A stretch of DNA of 64,000 bases from Rhinopomastus cyanomelas (taxonomy: Eukaryota > Chordata > Aves > Bucerotiformes > Rhinopomastidae): positions 88,081 through 152,080 of the forward strand of contig VXBP01005585.1 of assembly GCA_013400115.1 (NCBI GenBank), written 5' to 3'. The position numbers and the translations under genes are program-made. The notes under the pieces were generated by a model. It saw only the letters and a program-made list of their open reading frames with translations. It did not search any database and was not told the origin of the DNA. This document shows positions 45,074 to 56,902 of the stretch, one piece after another. Within the stretch, counting starts at the first letter, position 1; each line of letters begins with the position of its first letter.

Positions 45074-45474
45074 CAGCCAGGCATTTTTAAGGCAATTAAG
45101 AAAAATTTAGGGACAACTTCTGTTTTGGGTCATGGTACCTTTCATGTCCTAGGGAAGCTTTTGGAGTGCTCTGTGCCTGCTTGTCCTGGGGCTATGGGGG
45201 TCTTTACACCGGCTCACCCTTCCAGCTCCTCGAATGGGTGTGGTGGGAGATGACTGGGAGGTTGGTGGTTCTGGGTGGGAGGCCCCTGCCCTTGGAGGCT
45301 CAGGCAGTGGGGTCCCCGCATGGGGCAAGTCTGCACTGGGAGGTGGTTTCCATGAATCTGGGGTGCATCCCTGGGTATCTCTGCATGGGGAACATCTGGG
45401 TGGGTGATCCCTGCCCGTGGGTGGGTCAATCCCCACTTGTAGGGTCACCGCACCGCCGTCTGGGCTCTGGCAGG

Positions 45475-45960
45475 TCTGACCTCGTTACTTGGGTCGGGCG
45501 GGGTCGGCGGGGACGCCCAGGGCGGGGCTAGAGGAGGCCTATTCGTCGCCGCCGTCGCCCCTTTAACGGACAAGTGGGGGCCCGACAAACGCGGCGGACG
45601 TGCGGTGCTGCCTCCTCCCTCCCCTGCCTTCTCCTCCTCCCTCCTCTCTTTTCCCTTCCTGCCCGCCAGCGCCGCGCAGGCACCGGCTTCACCGCCGCTG
45701 CGGCCCCGCCATCCGCTGCTCGGCTCAGCCCGACCCTGCCCGGCTCATCTCGCTCCGCCGCACCTCACGGTGAGTCCTGCCAGCACAGCGGTCGGGCCCA
45801 GCGTGGCGGGGGAAAACGGGCCGGGCTGGGGCCTGCCTGCGGCCTGCGGGGGGCCTGGGACTAGGACTAGGCCTCGGCGGGGCCGGGCGGGACCGGCAGG
45901 TGTGTGGCGCGGTGGCACCGGGCCCTGCTGACCCCCTCTTCCCCCGGTACCGGTTCTTGA
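45475..45960 (+). promoter_or_regulatory. KTN1: CpG island promoter and untranslated first exon, probably KTN1
   Basis: Very GC-rich DNA with dense CpG, including GGCGGGGCTA and GCGGCGGACGTGCGGTGCTG. A consensus donor CTCACG|GTGAGT ends a probable exon at 45769. No initiation codon followed by a recognisable protein was found before that donor, fitting a non-coding first exon. By amniote synteny the next gene beyond TBPL2 is KTN1 (kinectin), on this strand, whose coding sequence starts in its second exon. KTN1 coding sequence is not present in the window, so the gene name rests on synteny alone. Confidence 0.5.
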
Positions 45961-48900
45961 GGGGGTGAGATAGAGCGGGGAGGAGGGTCCAGTGCGGGCT
46001 GCCACCCACGGCCGTGGGTCGGTTCCTCCTCGCTCCTTCGTCCCCCGGGAATCTCCCGGAGCCAAGTTAACTGGGATAAAAGCAAAAACTGAGTTAAAAA
46101 TCTAAAAGGAGGTAAAAAAAGGGATATCTGGGTCGTTTTGTGTCTGTATCTGCCCGCTGCCACAGGCATAGACCTGCCAGAGGAGGCTGAGAGGGAACAC
46201 TCAGCCCCAAAATAGGGTTTATAGGAATTTCTTGGGGATTTGGGGTTTCTTGATGTGAACCTGCCCGGTGGCCTTGAAAACTTAAACGGATGAAATAGAG
46301 TAAAACAACCTGGTCCGGTTTGTACCCCTATAGTAGTGTTATCACTGAATTACAGGGCTTCTTCCCGTTTTGTAGGTCGCTTGTGTCTGGGGTAGTTTAG
46401 TTATTGATTTAAAATCACCTCTGTCCTTTGGTACAGCCCCTGGAGGTGTTACTACCCCCACTCTGCTCTCCCCTCCTTTACTTACAGCCTACTCCTTTAG
46501 TGGAAGCCTTCCTTCTCTGCAGGTTAGTGAGGGGGAAGTATCATGGAGGGAAGAAAAATCACCATGGCAAAGCTGCATCTTTTATATCCAACTAATTTAA
46601 ATTGACGAGTTATTTTAATCAAGGCTAACATAGTGCAGTGCCTTCACTGCATCAGGAATAGCCACATGCTGCTCACTGGTGATGTTCATACACCTGTGGG
46701 TTTCAGTTCTGTAACTTTATTACCCTTTTCTTTTTTTCCTCTGAAGTCTCTGCTCTGTATTTTAAAATCACTGTTAGAAAACCCCAAGGATCGTTTCTTG
46801 CTTTGTGGAAGTGAGTTGTGGATTTGGAGCTGAGCTGATGCTCTGCAGTAGTAGTTTGCTGTTTAAATTCCTCTTTTTTTCTTACATTAGTATTTTCATT
46901 GCCACCCCTGTCCAACAGCACACAAGGTATTTAGGAGACATAACTGACAACTTCTATTTAACACTGTATATATGTATGACAAGGCAAAAATCTCTTGCCC
47001 CAAAGCCTGACTTTATTGCTGCAAAAGTTTAAAAGGGGGTTCAGTTCCAATATTCCACCTTCTTTTGCATCATTCTTCTTGCCTGTTCCCTTGGTGGATC
47101 TCTAAGGTTCTCCTGTGTCCTTTGGGGTGGAAGCATTTCTTTGCCTTGTGGACCTCTTCCCTATAACTGCACTGTAATTTGTCTATGAACAGGCTATGCA
47201 ACTTGCTTTACCACATATTTTTTCTCTTGCCTCATATGCTGATTCTGCTTTCTGTATACTGTGATTAAAATAACTTTTGTGTGTAACTGCAGCAGGGAAA
47301 GGTTTGGGGTTTGGATAAAAGCACTTCCTCTCTGTTAGAGTTATTACCAAATGCCTTCCTTGTTAGATTTTCACCCCCACCTCCAGCCCCGGCCAGTCTC
47401 GAGAAGATACTTTCTGCTCTTAAAAGTAGCAGTGGTAGGACATGAAGGACACAATTAGTTTTGAATTTGATCTTTATCCCCCACTAGTCATAAAACACCT
47501 ATTACAGGTAACTTAGGCTGCTAACTGGTTTGTTTTTGAACCCCCCCCTGAAGAAAAGCTCAAGCTATGCAAAACTGGTACTGCTGCATTGGCCATGTCA
47601 GTTTTCCTTTGCATCATCAGCTCTTACTGCTGGCGATTAGATGGTTGTGGCTCAAAAGTGTCTAATCATTGCCTGACCATCAGCGCTATCAACCCACAGT
47701 TAAGAAAATCCTTCATAAACTGAATTCTCAGTGGATTTTGGAGGTGATGGCTATAGATTAAATAGGTTTTTGGAAAAAACCTGTCATCATAAGGGCATGG
47801 AGGGCAGAGAGGACGTATGTTTTATTTTAAGCATCAAACTTGGTTGCTCCTAATCCCTTCCTCTGCTGCTGCCAAGACACCCACCGCTTGCCATTGACTT
47901 TGTGAGAGCTTCAGCTCCTAGGTTTAGTTCCCTGATTATTCCGCAATTATGTACCTGAGTAAATGATGTGAACTCCCCACCCTGTGCTGTTCTGGAGAGG
48001 TGGGGGAGAAGCAGAAGACATGAGGGCAAATACTTTGTTCTCTGTTCTCTGCTTCAAAAACCATGGCATCAAGCGGGGTGATAAGAACCTGAGAGTGGAA
48101 GAAAGTCCACGATCTGGTTTAGTTTCCCTGTTTATAGCGGCCTGGGGATGCCTTTTGTGACATAAATGGATTTTAAGGTGAAACTCAATCACTTTTTTTT
48201 CACCCCCATCTCTGCAGGAGAGCTTCTGGAGATCCTCCTCTAAATCTCAGAGCTGAATTCCATTCTCACAGTGTTAATGGCCTGTTGGTATAATTTGTTT
48301 TTGTTGTAGTGTTGCTGTTTGGATTAAATGGTTGTTTTCCCTCTCTGATGTAATTAGAGGTAGCAATCGGATCCTCTCCTGGCCACTTGTTTTGATAGGC
48401 TGAACAAGTCAAAGTCTTTAAGTCTCCTCCTGTTTTTCTTATCAACAAACTCAGGGTTTCCTTATCAGTGAAAACCTCTTACCTTTACCCAGCAAAACCT
48501 TTTTAATAGAGAGGGAATGTTATGGGTTAGTGTTTAGCTCTTAAGCTTCCTGCTCCATCTTGGCAAAGCAGCAGGATTGGACCGGGTTTTTGCTTTAAAA
48601 AATACTTATTTTGGGGGGGGTCTATTCACTGCACTAAGCTCTCAACCTTTTTGACATTCCTCGGGTAATTGTTTTAGCTTAAAGAGACAGGGAGTTACTG
48701 GGCTAAATCTGTCCCAGACAAATCACTTCTTGTTAATGACTATGTATGAACTATGGACATGGTAGATTGGAGAATTAACAGCTACTAACTCTTAGGAATC
48801 TGCTTCTCCTCTCATTGTTATATAAGATGTCCAGGCAAATAAAACACAGGATGCCTTTTTTAAAAAAATACTATTTACTCTTTTAAAAAAAAGTAAATAA

Positions 48901-50618
48901 AAGCTGCTCCCTCTTTGCATGTCTAAACCACAGCTGGGTGCAGGACGAGCAATTCCGAGCTTTGAAAACTTTGTATTTCTTTCCACAATAGAGCTTTTCA
49001 AGTAATTTCTTACAATGTGGACTGGTGGGCAATTTTTACAGGCTGATGCCAGCCTGTGTCTCTACTATGGGATGACATCTGTGCGTGCTTGTATGGATGC
49101 TGCCCAACAAACCTCGATTCCACTGTTTTGCTTCTGGGGTGCTTAATGGAGTTGTTCCTAGTGAGTGTGGAATGAGAGCAGCAGCCCTCGCACAGATAAC
49201 CACCATATTTTGATCTCTGCTGTGCTACTGCTTCTCCCTATTGAAGAACTAGGCTTAGCTGGTAGGGAGGAAAAGCAAAGTGGATACAGATCCAGGTGCA
49301 GCTCTGAGCAGAGAGATGGTATGTCATCTACAGTTCCTGCCATTCCTTTGCAAGGGGTGTTTTCTTTCCCCCCACATTGGAAGAAAAGTAGCGTCCAGGC
49401 CAGGTTTCCTGTGCTTGAACTTGTACTCTTGGTCACCACCATGCAGAAGTGCTATATTCTAATTAGATTATATTAGAATGAATAAGTGAATCTTAATAAA
49501 TGAGCTTATGGGGGCATTGCCAGGTCAATGCAGTCCCTAAATATAGGTACTGGGCAGAGGGCAGGCTTGGTGCAGAATCTGTCCATCCAGCCAAATGAAA
49601 CAGATCTCTTGGGAAGACAGAAATTCTGCTGCCCTGCCATCTCGTTGTCCTGGATGCTCCAGCCTGTTAGCGTGAGAAATGCCAAAATCCCCTTATGTGG
49701 GAGCATTGTTTAATTGAAGCTTGATGGGGAGTTAGAAGGGGAAGATGTGGCCGTGGAAACAAAAAATCTGAGGTGCTAAAGAATGCAAATCTCATGATCC
49801 TTTTTAATGCTTCCTATTTAACTGAAGTTGATTTTTTTTTTTTTAAGTCTTTTTAGATACTTTGGAAAACAGGGAGGAAGAGATGGCTTCTGTCTGTGTG
49901 CCCATGAAAACTCTGGAATGCTTCTCTCGTTCTAACACAGAATATTGTCTGCTATTCTTGCAACTAAATGATGTAAAAAAAAGTAGTTGAGGAGCTTGAA
50001 GCCTTGAATTTTGCTATGCAATGTGTGGGGGATGGAGAGGGACAGGAATGGTTAAAGTTGAAATAGTCACTTTTATGCATATCTCAATCTCTTCTCCTTG
50101 GTTGTTTTTGCAGCCTTCTTTGTTTTTGGCAGCACTTTGTGGCTTTACCCTGCTTATCAACATTCACAGCTCTTAATTCCTGGAGCAGATGATGTTCTTT
50201 CTCTCCCCGCCCCCCAACACTTCTCTAGATGAACAGCTTTCTTTTTTTCCTTTTTCAAATTAAACCTCATCAGGTCACTGAAGCTCAGTTATAACTTGGA
50301 GAAAGTGCCTGTAAATTAGTAATGTGGGCAAGCCACTCATTTTCTTGTGCTAATAATCCCTTTTACGAATAGCTTTGTCCTCTGCTAGCCTCGGGAGCTC
50401 CCTGCTGCTGGCACTGTTGGCTGAGCAGGGTTTTTCAGCACTAGGAAAGTACAGAAAGCAGCTCTTCTTGTGGGATTTTGCTCTTTCCCATCCGGCAGTG
50501 TCCCTCCTGGTTGATCCCACTGCCTAGATCTGCTCACAACCAGGTGATCCTGCAAATCACTGCTGCACCAGGCCACTGCTAACAGCTCCCCTGCTGCAGG
50601 AAGTGGCTTCAGCCCGTT

Positions 50619-50720
50619 TCATAGAGTCATAGAATCATTGGGGATTGGAAGGGACCTCGAAAGACCATCTAGTCCAATCCCCCTGACACAGCAGGATCAC
50701 CTAAACCAAGTCATACAGTC
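50619..50720 (-). mobile_element. CR1 tail, interrupted by a second CR1
   Basis: The plus strand reads CATAGAGTCATAGAATCATT, GGGGATTGGAAGGGACCTCG, CACAGCAGGATCACCTAAAC and AAGTCATACAG. It breaks off where another CR1 3' end begins at about 50720. It is the subfamily of the copy at 58259. Confidence 0.8.
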
Positions 50721-51957
50721 AGTCTGGGTTAGAAGGGACCACAGGATCATCCAGTTCCACCCCCCTTGCCATGGGCAGGGACACTTAACCCTAGATCAGG
50801 CTGGCCAGAGCCTCATCGAGCCCGGCCTTAACACCTCCAAGGACAAGGCCTCAACCACCTCCCTGGGCAACCCATTCTAGGCTCTCATCACTCTCATGGT
50901 GAAGAACTTCCTCCTCACATCCACTCTAAATCTACCTATCTCCAGCTTTGCTCCATCCCCCCTAGTCCCGTCGCTACCTGACATCCTAAAAAGCCCCTCC
51001 CCAGCCCATGGATGTAGGCCCCCTTCAGATACTGAAAGGCCACAATAAGGTCATCTGGGAGCCTCCTCTTCTCCAGACTGAACAGCCCCAACTCTCAGTC
51101 TGGCCTCATAGGAGAGGTGCTCCAGCTCTCTGATCATCCTCGTGGTCCTCCTCTGCACGTGCTCCAGCATGTCCACATCCTTCTTGTTATAAGGGCTCCA
51201 GAACTGGACACAGTACTCCAGGTGGGGTCTCACCAGAGTGGAGTAGAGGGGGAGAATCACCTCCCTCAACCTGCTGGCCACACTTCTCCTGATGCAGCCC
51301 AGGATCTGGTTTGCTTTCTGGGCCACAAGTGCACGCTGCTGGCTCATGTTGAGCTTTTTGCCCATAAGCACCCCCAAGTCCCTCTCCTCAGGGCTACTCA
51401 CCAGCCAGTCACCGCACAGCCTGTATTTGTGCTTAGGATTGCCTTGACCCAGGTGCAGGACCTTACACTTGGTCTTGTTGAGCCCCATCAGGTTGGCTTG
51501 TGTCCACCTCTCCAGCCTGTCCAGGTCCCTCCGGATGGCATCCCTGCCCTCCAGCTTGTCTGCTGCACCACACAGCTTGGTGTCGTCAGCAAACTTGCTG
51601 AAGGGTGCACTCAATGTCTCTGTTCCTGTCACCAACAAAGATGTTGAACAAGACTGGTCCCAGGACTGATCCCTGAGGGACTCTGCTTGTCACTGGCCTC
51701 CACTTGGACATGGACCCATCGACAACCACTCTCTGGGTGCGGCCATCAAGCCAGTTCTTTACCCGTCTAGTGGTCCACCCATCAAAGCCATGTTCCACCA
51801 GCTTGGAGACCAGAATGTGATGCGGGACAGTGTCAAAGGCTTTGCTTGGGTCCAGGTAAATGACATCAGTCTCTTGCCCCTCATCCATGAATGTTATGAC
51901 CTGCTCGTAGAAGGCCACCAGGTTTGTCAGGCAGGATTTGCCCTTTTCTGCTGTGAA
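50721..51957 (-). mobile_element. CR1 copy with partial RT
   Basis: Starts (plus) CAGTCTGGGTTAGAAGGGAC. On the minus strand it encodes the RT domain in two overlapping broken frames (51586-51975 and 51051-51638). Motif A is present as DPSKAFDTVPHHIL, motif B as VPQGSVLGPVLFN, and the catalytic FADDTKL motif is present, followed by NLMGLNKTKCKVLHLGQGNP and STLVRPHLEYCVQFW. A frameshift separates motif B from the FADD part, so it is inactive. It is a different subfamily from 58259. Confidence 0.9.
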
Positions 51958-53536
51958 GCTGAGGAAATAGAGCAAAACTCCTGGTTTCCTTCAGGTTGTA
52001 GCTAAATAATTGAGCATCAGGGAGGGTTTTTTCTCCTCTCAGGTGTGGCAATGTGCAGCAAAACACACATTCTCAGTTCAGGATTGAATTGCTGACATTC
52101 TTGGTCTGCCTGTCTGCTGTCCAGCTCATCCATAGTGTTTTGAATGACCCAGAGAAGACAAAGCTTGAGTTCAGAATTACATGGGTGTTGAAGGCTTTTA
52201 AAGCCTGGTATATTTATGCTCCTGATTCATGGCACTTCCAAAAACAATCCAGCTCTCATCCTGCAGAGGGGAAATACCTTGGTTCGGTGTTATCATCTGT
52301 CCTTTAGCTGCCAGAGCAACAGAAACTGAACCAGAGTTATTTTGGGCTGCTTTTGCTTCCAAACCACCCCCTTCCTGCAAGGGTTTCTTATAGGAGAAGG
52401 GCTGCCTGACTTCTGCTGCACGCTCTGCTGCATGGACTGAGTATGGTAAGCAGGGTATATTTTATTTCAGAGCTGTGACAGGTTGTGGTACATCTCATTC
52501 CTCTCTGATGTGAAAAAGTGTCTTTTGTCTGCCTGCAACCGCAGAGGAAGTAAGTTGTTGAGCCCAGGAGATAAAAGAGCCATCTCCTTCCCTTGGAGGG
52601 AGCCTCTGCTCCACAGCTCCAGTTGTCCTGTGTGTGGTAGGGTGGAGGGGAAAATTTTCATGGGAAAGTGTGAGTGGACTCACACTTTAATCTATTTGCA
52701 AGTGCATAGCTGTGAAGGAAGGTGATGACTAAGCTGTTGCACAAGGTGCAGCTCTTGGGGAATGTGCCAGGATTGGACCAGATTGTCACTGACTGATAAG
52801 AGCCTGTAACAGCAGGGAGCCTGTGATTTTATTGCTTGTTTGATCTGACCACTTGCTATGACTAGGGTGTTTGGTTTTTTTCCCCTCAGCCTTTTTGCTG
52901 TGGGGTTTTAGTTATAAAGCCTGTATTTGATGAGTACAAAGGAAAAAGGCCAATTTAGTGGAGAAAATGAGCAGTTCCTGAGGTTGTGGTGGGCAGTGCT
53001 GGGTTGAAGGAGTGTTTAAAGTGATGACTTGCATTCAGCTCCTGTGGATCTCTCTGACAGGTTCTTGAATGGTGTTGTCTACTTGCCCTGGTGCTCAGGA
53101 CACTGCTTAACAAAAGGGAAAGCTGAGGCCAGATGCCTACTGTTGGAGATCCCAGGTGGTTTTCTTGATCCCATTTGTGACCTGCCCTCCAGGGCATGCT
53201 GCTCTGGCTTTGCTGGGCTGGCACATAGTTGGTGGGCAAGTGGAAACTGCTCCTCTGTAGTGACCAAGACTGTTCCTTCATGTGTCTTCTTTTCAGGGTC
53301 AGGAGGTCATATCTGGTCCCAGAAAGTGATGTTTCTTCTTGCTTCTATGAAACTGGTTTAAAAGATTACTGTGATGCTTAGCATTGCTTCGGCCACTTAG
53401 TCATGACTTAAATTGAGTGGGAACCTGCCAGGTTGGCTTTCGTGTAGCCATTTTCCAATGGTGTCCTGTGCATGGACCTACAAACAGAAGTGTGAACCCA
53501 GCTGCAGCATCTTGTCTGCCTTTCTGTTTCAGCTTC

Positions 53537-53589
53537 AGGTATCTGCTCTAGGTGATCCTGCACTAGCAGGGAGGTTGGGCTGATGATCC
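53537..53589 (+). mobile_element. CR1 tail fragment
   Basis: TGCTCTAGGTGATCCTGCAC then GGGAGGTTGGGCTGATGATC is the start of a CR1 3' UTR, cut off where another CR1 copy begins. Confidence 0.6.
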
Positions 53590-54155
53590 TTCCTCTCTAC
53601 TTTGCCCTGATGAGTCCACATCTGGAATATTGTGTGCAGTTCTGGGTTCCTCAGTTGCGGAAGGACATGGAGCTGTTTGAGAGAGTCCAGTGCAGAGCCA
53701 CAACGATGATGGAGTGGAGCATGTCCCTCTATGAGGAAAGGCTGGGGGAGCTGGGTCTCCTGAGCTTTGAAGAAAGGAGACTGAGGGGTGACCCCATTCA
53801 TGTTGATAAATATAGAAAGGGTGGGTGTCAGGAGGATGGAGCCAGGCTATGCTTAGTGTCATCCAGTGATAGGACAAGGGGCAATAGGTGTGAGCTGCAA
53901 CATAGGAGGTTCAACATCAATATGAAAAGGAACCTCTTCATGGTGAGGGTGACAGAACACTGGAAGGGGCTGCCTGGCGGTGTTGTGGAGTCTCTTCTAG
54001 AGACATTTAAAATCCACCTGTTCCTGTGCAGCTTGAGCTGGGTTATCCTGCTGTGGTGAGGAGCTTGGACTGGATGATCATTTGAGGTCCCTTCTCATCC
54101 CTAACATTCTGTGATCTCCAAAGGTCCCTTCCAACCCCACCTCTTGTGATTTTTA
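53590..54155 (+). mobile_element. CR1 copy, ORF2 C-terminus open
   Basis: Reads CTCTACTTTGCCCTGATGAG and encodes an open C-terminal ORF2 stretch (YFALMSPHLEYCVQFWVPQL, YEERLGELGLLSFEERRLRG, EHWKGLPGGVVESLLETFKI) to a stop at 54057-54059. The tail GAGGTCCCTTCTCATCCCTA and a repeated AAAGGTCCCTTCCAACCCCA follow. 5'-truncated. Confidence 0.88.
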
Positions 54156-55437
54156 TAGCTGAGGGCAGCACTGTGGCTGCAGCAGGTCACACTGATGGGT
54201 CTTTCACAGATTTTTCAGTTCTGGGGAGTGATTTCAGTTTAGGGGTGCTGTGTCAGGAGTAGCCCTGGCTACATGGGAACTAGAGGCAAGATGAGCCTTC
54301 TTCAACTTGCTGTCCTCTGGGAGACTTGGCACATCCTTCTCTTGGCCTGTGGTTCTCAGTGGGGTGTGGTGCTGGAAGTGTGTCAGCAAATGGGCTTTAT
54401 GGATGGGTGCTGTACCCCCTGTCACACTTACTGACCTTTGCTTGGGTAAACACATGCTGGCAGCCAGTGTGGCTTTCAGCTGTGATGGACCAATAATGGA
54501 CTGGGGCTGCTTTTTCTCTTGATGCTGCCTCATTTTACATTTGCAGCAGTGATGGTGGAGATCCATCAAAGCTTTGTTTCTCTAAAATCAAACTGACCAA
54601 GGAGGAGCTGTTTGCCGTAATGGTTGCTGTGAAAGTGTCATCATTGAGCCTGTCCTAGCATGGATAATGAGAAGCATTGTGCAGAAGAGAGAGATAGCAT
54701 CTCAAAACCTTGGAAGCTACCAAGCTGCAGGGAGAGTTTATGGAGGTTGTTTTAGGATATTACTGGATTCCCTGGGCTTTCCTGTGGCAGCTTAATGGGG
54801 GTACCAACAGTTCTCCCTTGTTACCTTCACCTAAGGGTCACTTCATTGTCTATAGCCTGTGCTCTACCACTGCTGGAATTGGGTAGCATGCTCCATGTAG
54901 TAAACCTCTTCACAGCTTGGTATGTGGTATGGGAAATAAATTTTTAGAAGTAACTTTCCATGGATTAGAGCCTGGTTTGAGATGAACACCAAGGCTGGGC
55001 TCTCACTGTGCAGGTGGCAGTACACCAGCTCAGTTGTGGAGGAACTGGGATGCTTCTTCACCCTGATGTTCTTCAGCACTTGGGTTCAACTCTCACATGC
55101 CAGGGGAGGAGCAAGATTGTGGGAGAGCAAAGCAAAGGGGGTGACAGCCTACAGAAGTAGAAGTGACCTCAATTACTCCCTGTTTCTGTTGCAGACTGTT
55201 TTTAGGTCTCTAACAACCTTGTATGTTCTTGAGTTCAGATTGCTTCTCTGCCGCTCAGAAAGCGGAGGGTGCTGGGGCGGGTCTGTGAGGCCTTTTCAGG
55301 GGAGAACTTGGATGTTGGGTTATTTCACTTGAATTGTAAAAGCAGTGAAATGTAAATTTCAGTTCCCTTCAAGAGACTTTTACAGTCTTTATCGTCAAAT
55401 GTAGAGAAAAACCACTTAAGAAGCTCTTAGACATGCA

Positions 55438-55519
55438 GGTTGAACATCCTGGGGTGGATCAGAAGCGGGGTGGTTAGCAGATCAAGAGAGGTCCTTTTCC
55501 CCCTCTACTCTGCCCTGGT
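55438..55519 (+). mobile_element. CR1 internal fragment ending at an N
   Basis: Reads CTGGGGTGGATCAGAAGCGG, GGTTAGCAGATCAAGAGAGG, then CCCTCTACTCTGCCCTGGT directly before the N at 55520. The expected CR1 continuation (GAGACCACACC-like) is absent after the N, so a gap or misjoin is likely. Confidence 0.75.
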
Positions 55520-55547
55520 NTGAGGCTTCTTGTGTATGGGCATCTAA

Positions 55548-55780
55548 CGCCCAGTTTAGGTTGGATGTTAAGAAAAACTTCCTTATGGAAAGGATCCTCA
55601 GGCCTTGGAAGGCCCAGGAAGAGGTTGAACTGCTATCCCTAGATATGTTTCAAAGTCATGGAGATTGGGAGTTCAGAGACAGGGTTTAGTGGTGGCCTTG
55701 GGACAACTGGATTAGTGCTTGGACTCAGTGATCTTGAGGGTCTTTTCCAACCTAAATGATTCTGTGATTCTGTTCTATGA
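55548..55780 (+). mobile_element. CR1 3' fragment
   Basis: Reads TTAGGTTGGATGTTAAGAAA, ATCCTCAGGCCTTGGAAGGC, then GGTCTTTTCCAACCTAAATG and ATTCTGTGATTCTGTTCTATGA-like repeats. Old and diverged. Confidence 0.75.
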
Positions 55781-55922
55781 TGATGCTATATGTGGAGTTG
55801 GGTATCTGGCTAAATGGGCTACAGGCAAAGTTTTCAAAAGAGTAGGAAGCAGGATTTCGTCTGTCAGGAGAGGAACAACTGCAGTTCAGCAGCAGCTTCT
55901 TAGACTTAATTTTGTGCTTTTA

Positions 55923-56281
55923 AATCATAAAATCATAGAATCATANAAGAGACCTAGCTCCCCCAGCCTCTCCTCATAAGGGAGGTGCTCAACCTCCTTT
56001 ATCATCTTTGTTGCCCTACGCTGAACTCTCTCCAGCAGCTCCACATCCCTCTTGAACTGAGGGGCCCAGAACTGGACACAATACTCCAGGTGTGGTCTCA
56101 CCAGGGCAGAGTAGAGGGGCAGAAGAACCTCTCTTGATCTGCTAACCACCCCTCTTCTAATCCACCCCAGGATGCCATTGGCCCTCTTGGCCACAAGAGC
56201 ACATTGCTGGCTCATAGTCATCTTGTTGTCCACCAGGACCCCCAAGTCCCTTTCCCCTACACTACACTCCAACAGGTCAGC
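55923..56281 (-). mobile_element. CR1 fragment joined through an N
   Basis: The plus strand reads AATCATAAAATCATAGAATC, a CR1 3' terminus, then an N at 55946, then AAGAGACCTAGCTCCCCCAG, which is ORF2 C-terminal sequence normally several hundred bases away. On the minus strand, LECSVGERDLGVLVDNKMTM through LGWIRRGVVSRSREVLLPLY is open. The missing middle suggests sequence lost at the N. Confidence 0.8.
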
Positions 56282-56689
56282 TTTTTTTTCCCCTCAGCTT
56301 TTTCTAAGTCCAAACTTGTGCTGGAGCAGAAAGTTCCAACACTGGTGTTGTGGGAAGCCCATACATCATCAGAAGCTTCTATGGTCCAAATCTCTACACA
56401 TTCCCTGTCTTTATAAATATTGTGTGAAGAGAGTTTTAATCTTGCAAATGATTTTAAATTTAATGCAGAACTGCAATAAAATCCAACTCCTTTGCAGATG
56501 TCATTCCTAATGGACCTATGGGTTAAAACTCGTTGATAGCTGTTAGCAAAGATGTGGTAGATGCCTCTTGTGTCAGTTTAGACATGTTCCCTGTAGTGCT
56601 AGGGCTCTGTAGGTGAGTGGCAGGGTCGTGAGCAGGAGGTTGCTGCTGCAAAGGCTGATGTCTGCAGAACCTAAACAGAAGTTTATCTG

Positions 56690-56902
56690 AAATGCTTCAC
56701 TGTGAGGATGCTATAGTCCTGGAACAGGTTGTCCAGGGAAGTTGTGGCTGCACCATCCTTGAAAGTGTTCAAGGCCAGGTTGGTTGGGACTCTGGGCAAC
56801 CTGATTTGGTGAGAGGTGTCACTGCCCATGGGAGGGGGTTGGCACTCCGTGATCTCTGAGGTCCCTTCCAATCTAAACCATCCTGTGTTTCTACGATTTA
56901 AA
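56690..56902 (+). mobile_element. CR1 3' fragment
   Basis: Reads CTTCACTGTGAGGATGCTAT, GTTCAAGGCCAGGTTGGTTG, CAACCTGATTTGGTGAGAGG and the tail GAGGTCCCTTCCAATCTAAA. Same tail type as 15045. Confidence 0.85.

Larger units (their letters stand above)
31441..45473. other. Intergenic region between TBPL2 and the CpG island
   Basis: About 14 kb without a recognised protein-coding exon. It holds CR1 copies at about 32025, 33511, 37525, 38793, 41488, 41998, 43705, 44045, 44205 and 45020, and the SINE at 34644, each listed separately. Stretches such as 35000-37500 and 39300-41480 appear to be unique sequence with no supported feature. Confidence 0.55.

Noticed and set aside
45574..46169. Several overlapping 90-108 codon frames on both strands
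   Set aside because: They lie in the CpG island, where stop codons are rare by composition. No homology is recognised, and a splice donor cuts the plus-strand ones.
51117..51647. A 176-codon plus-strand frame
   Set aside because: It is the antisense of a CR1 reverse transcriptase frame and has no independent support.
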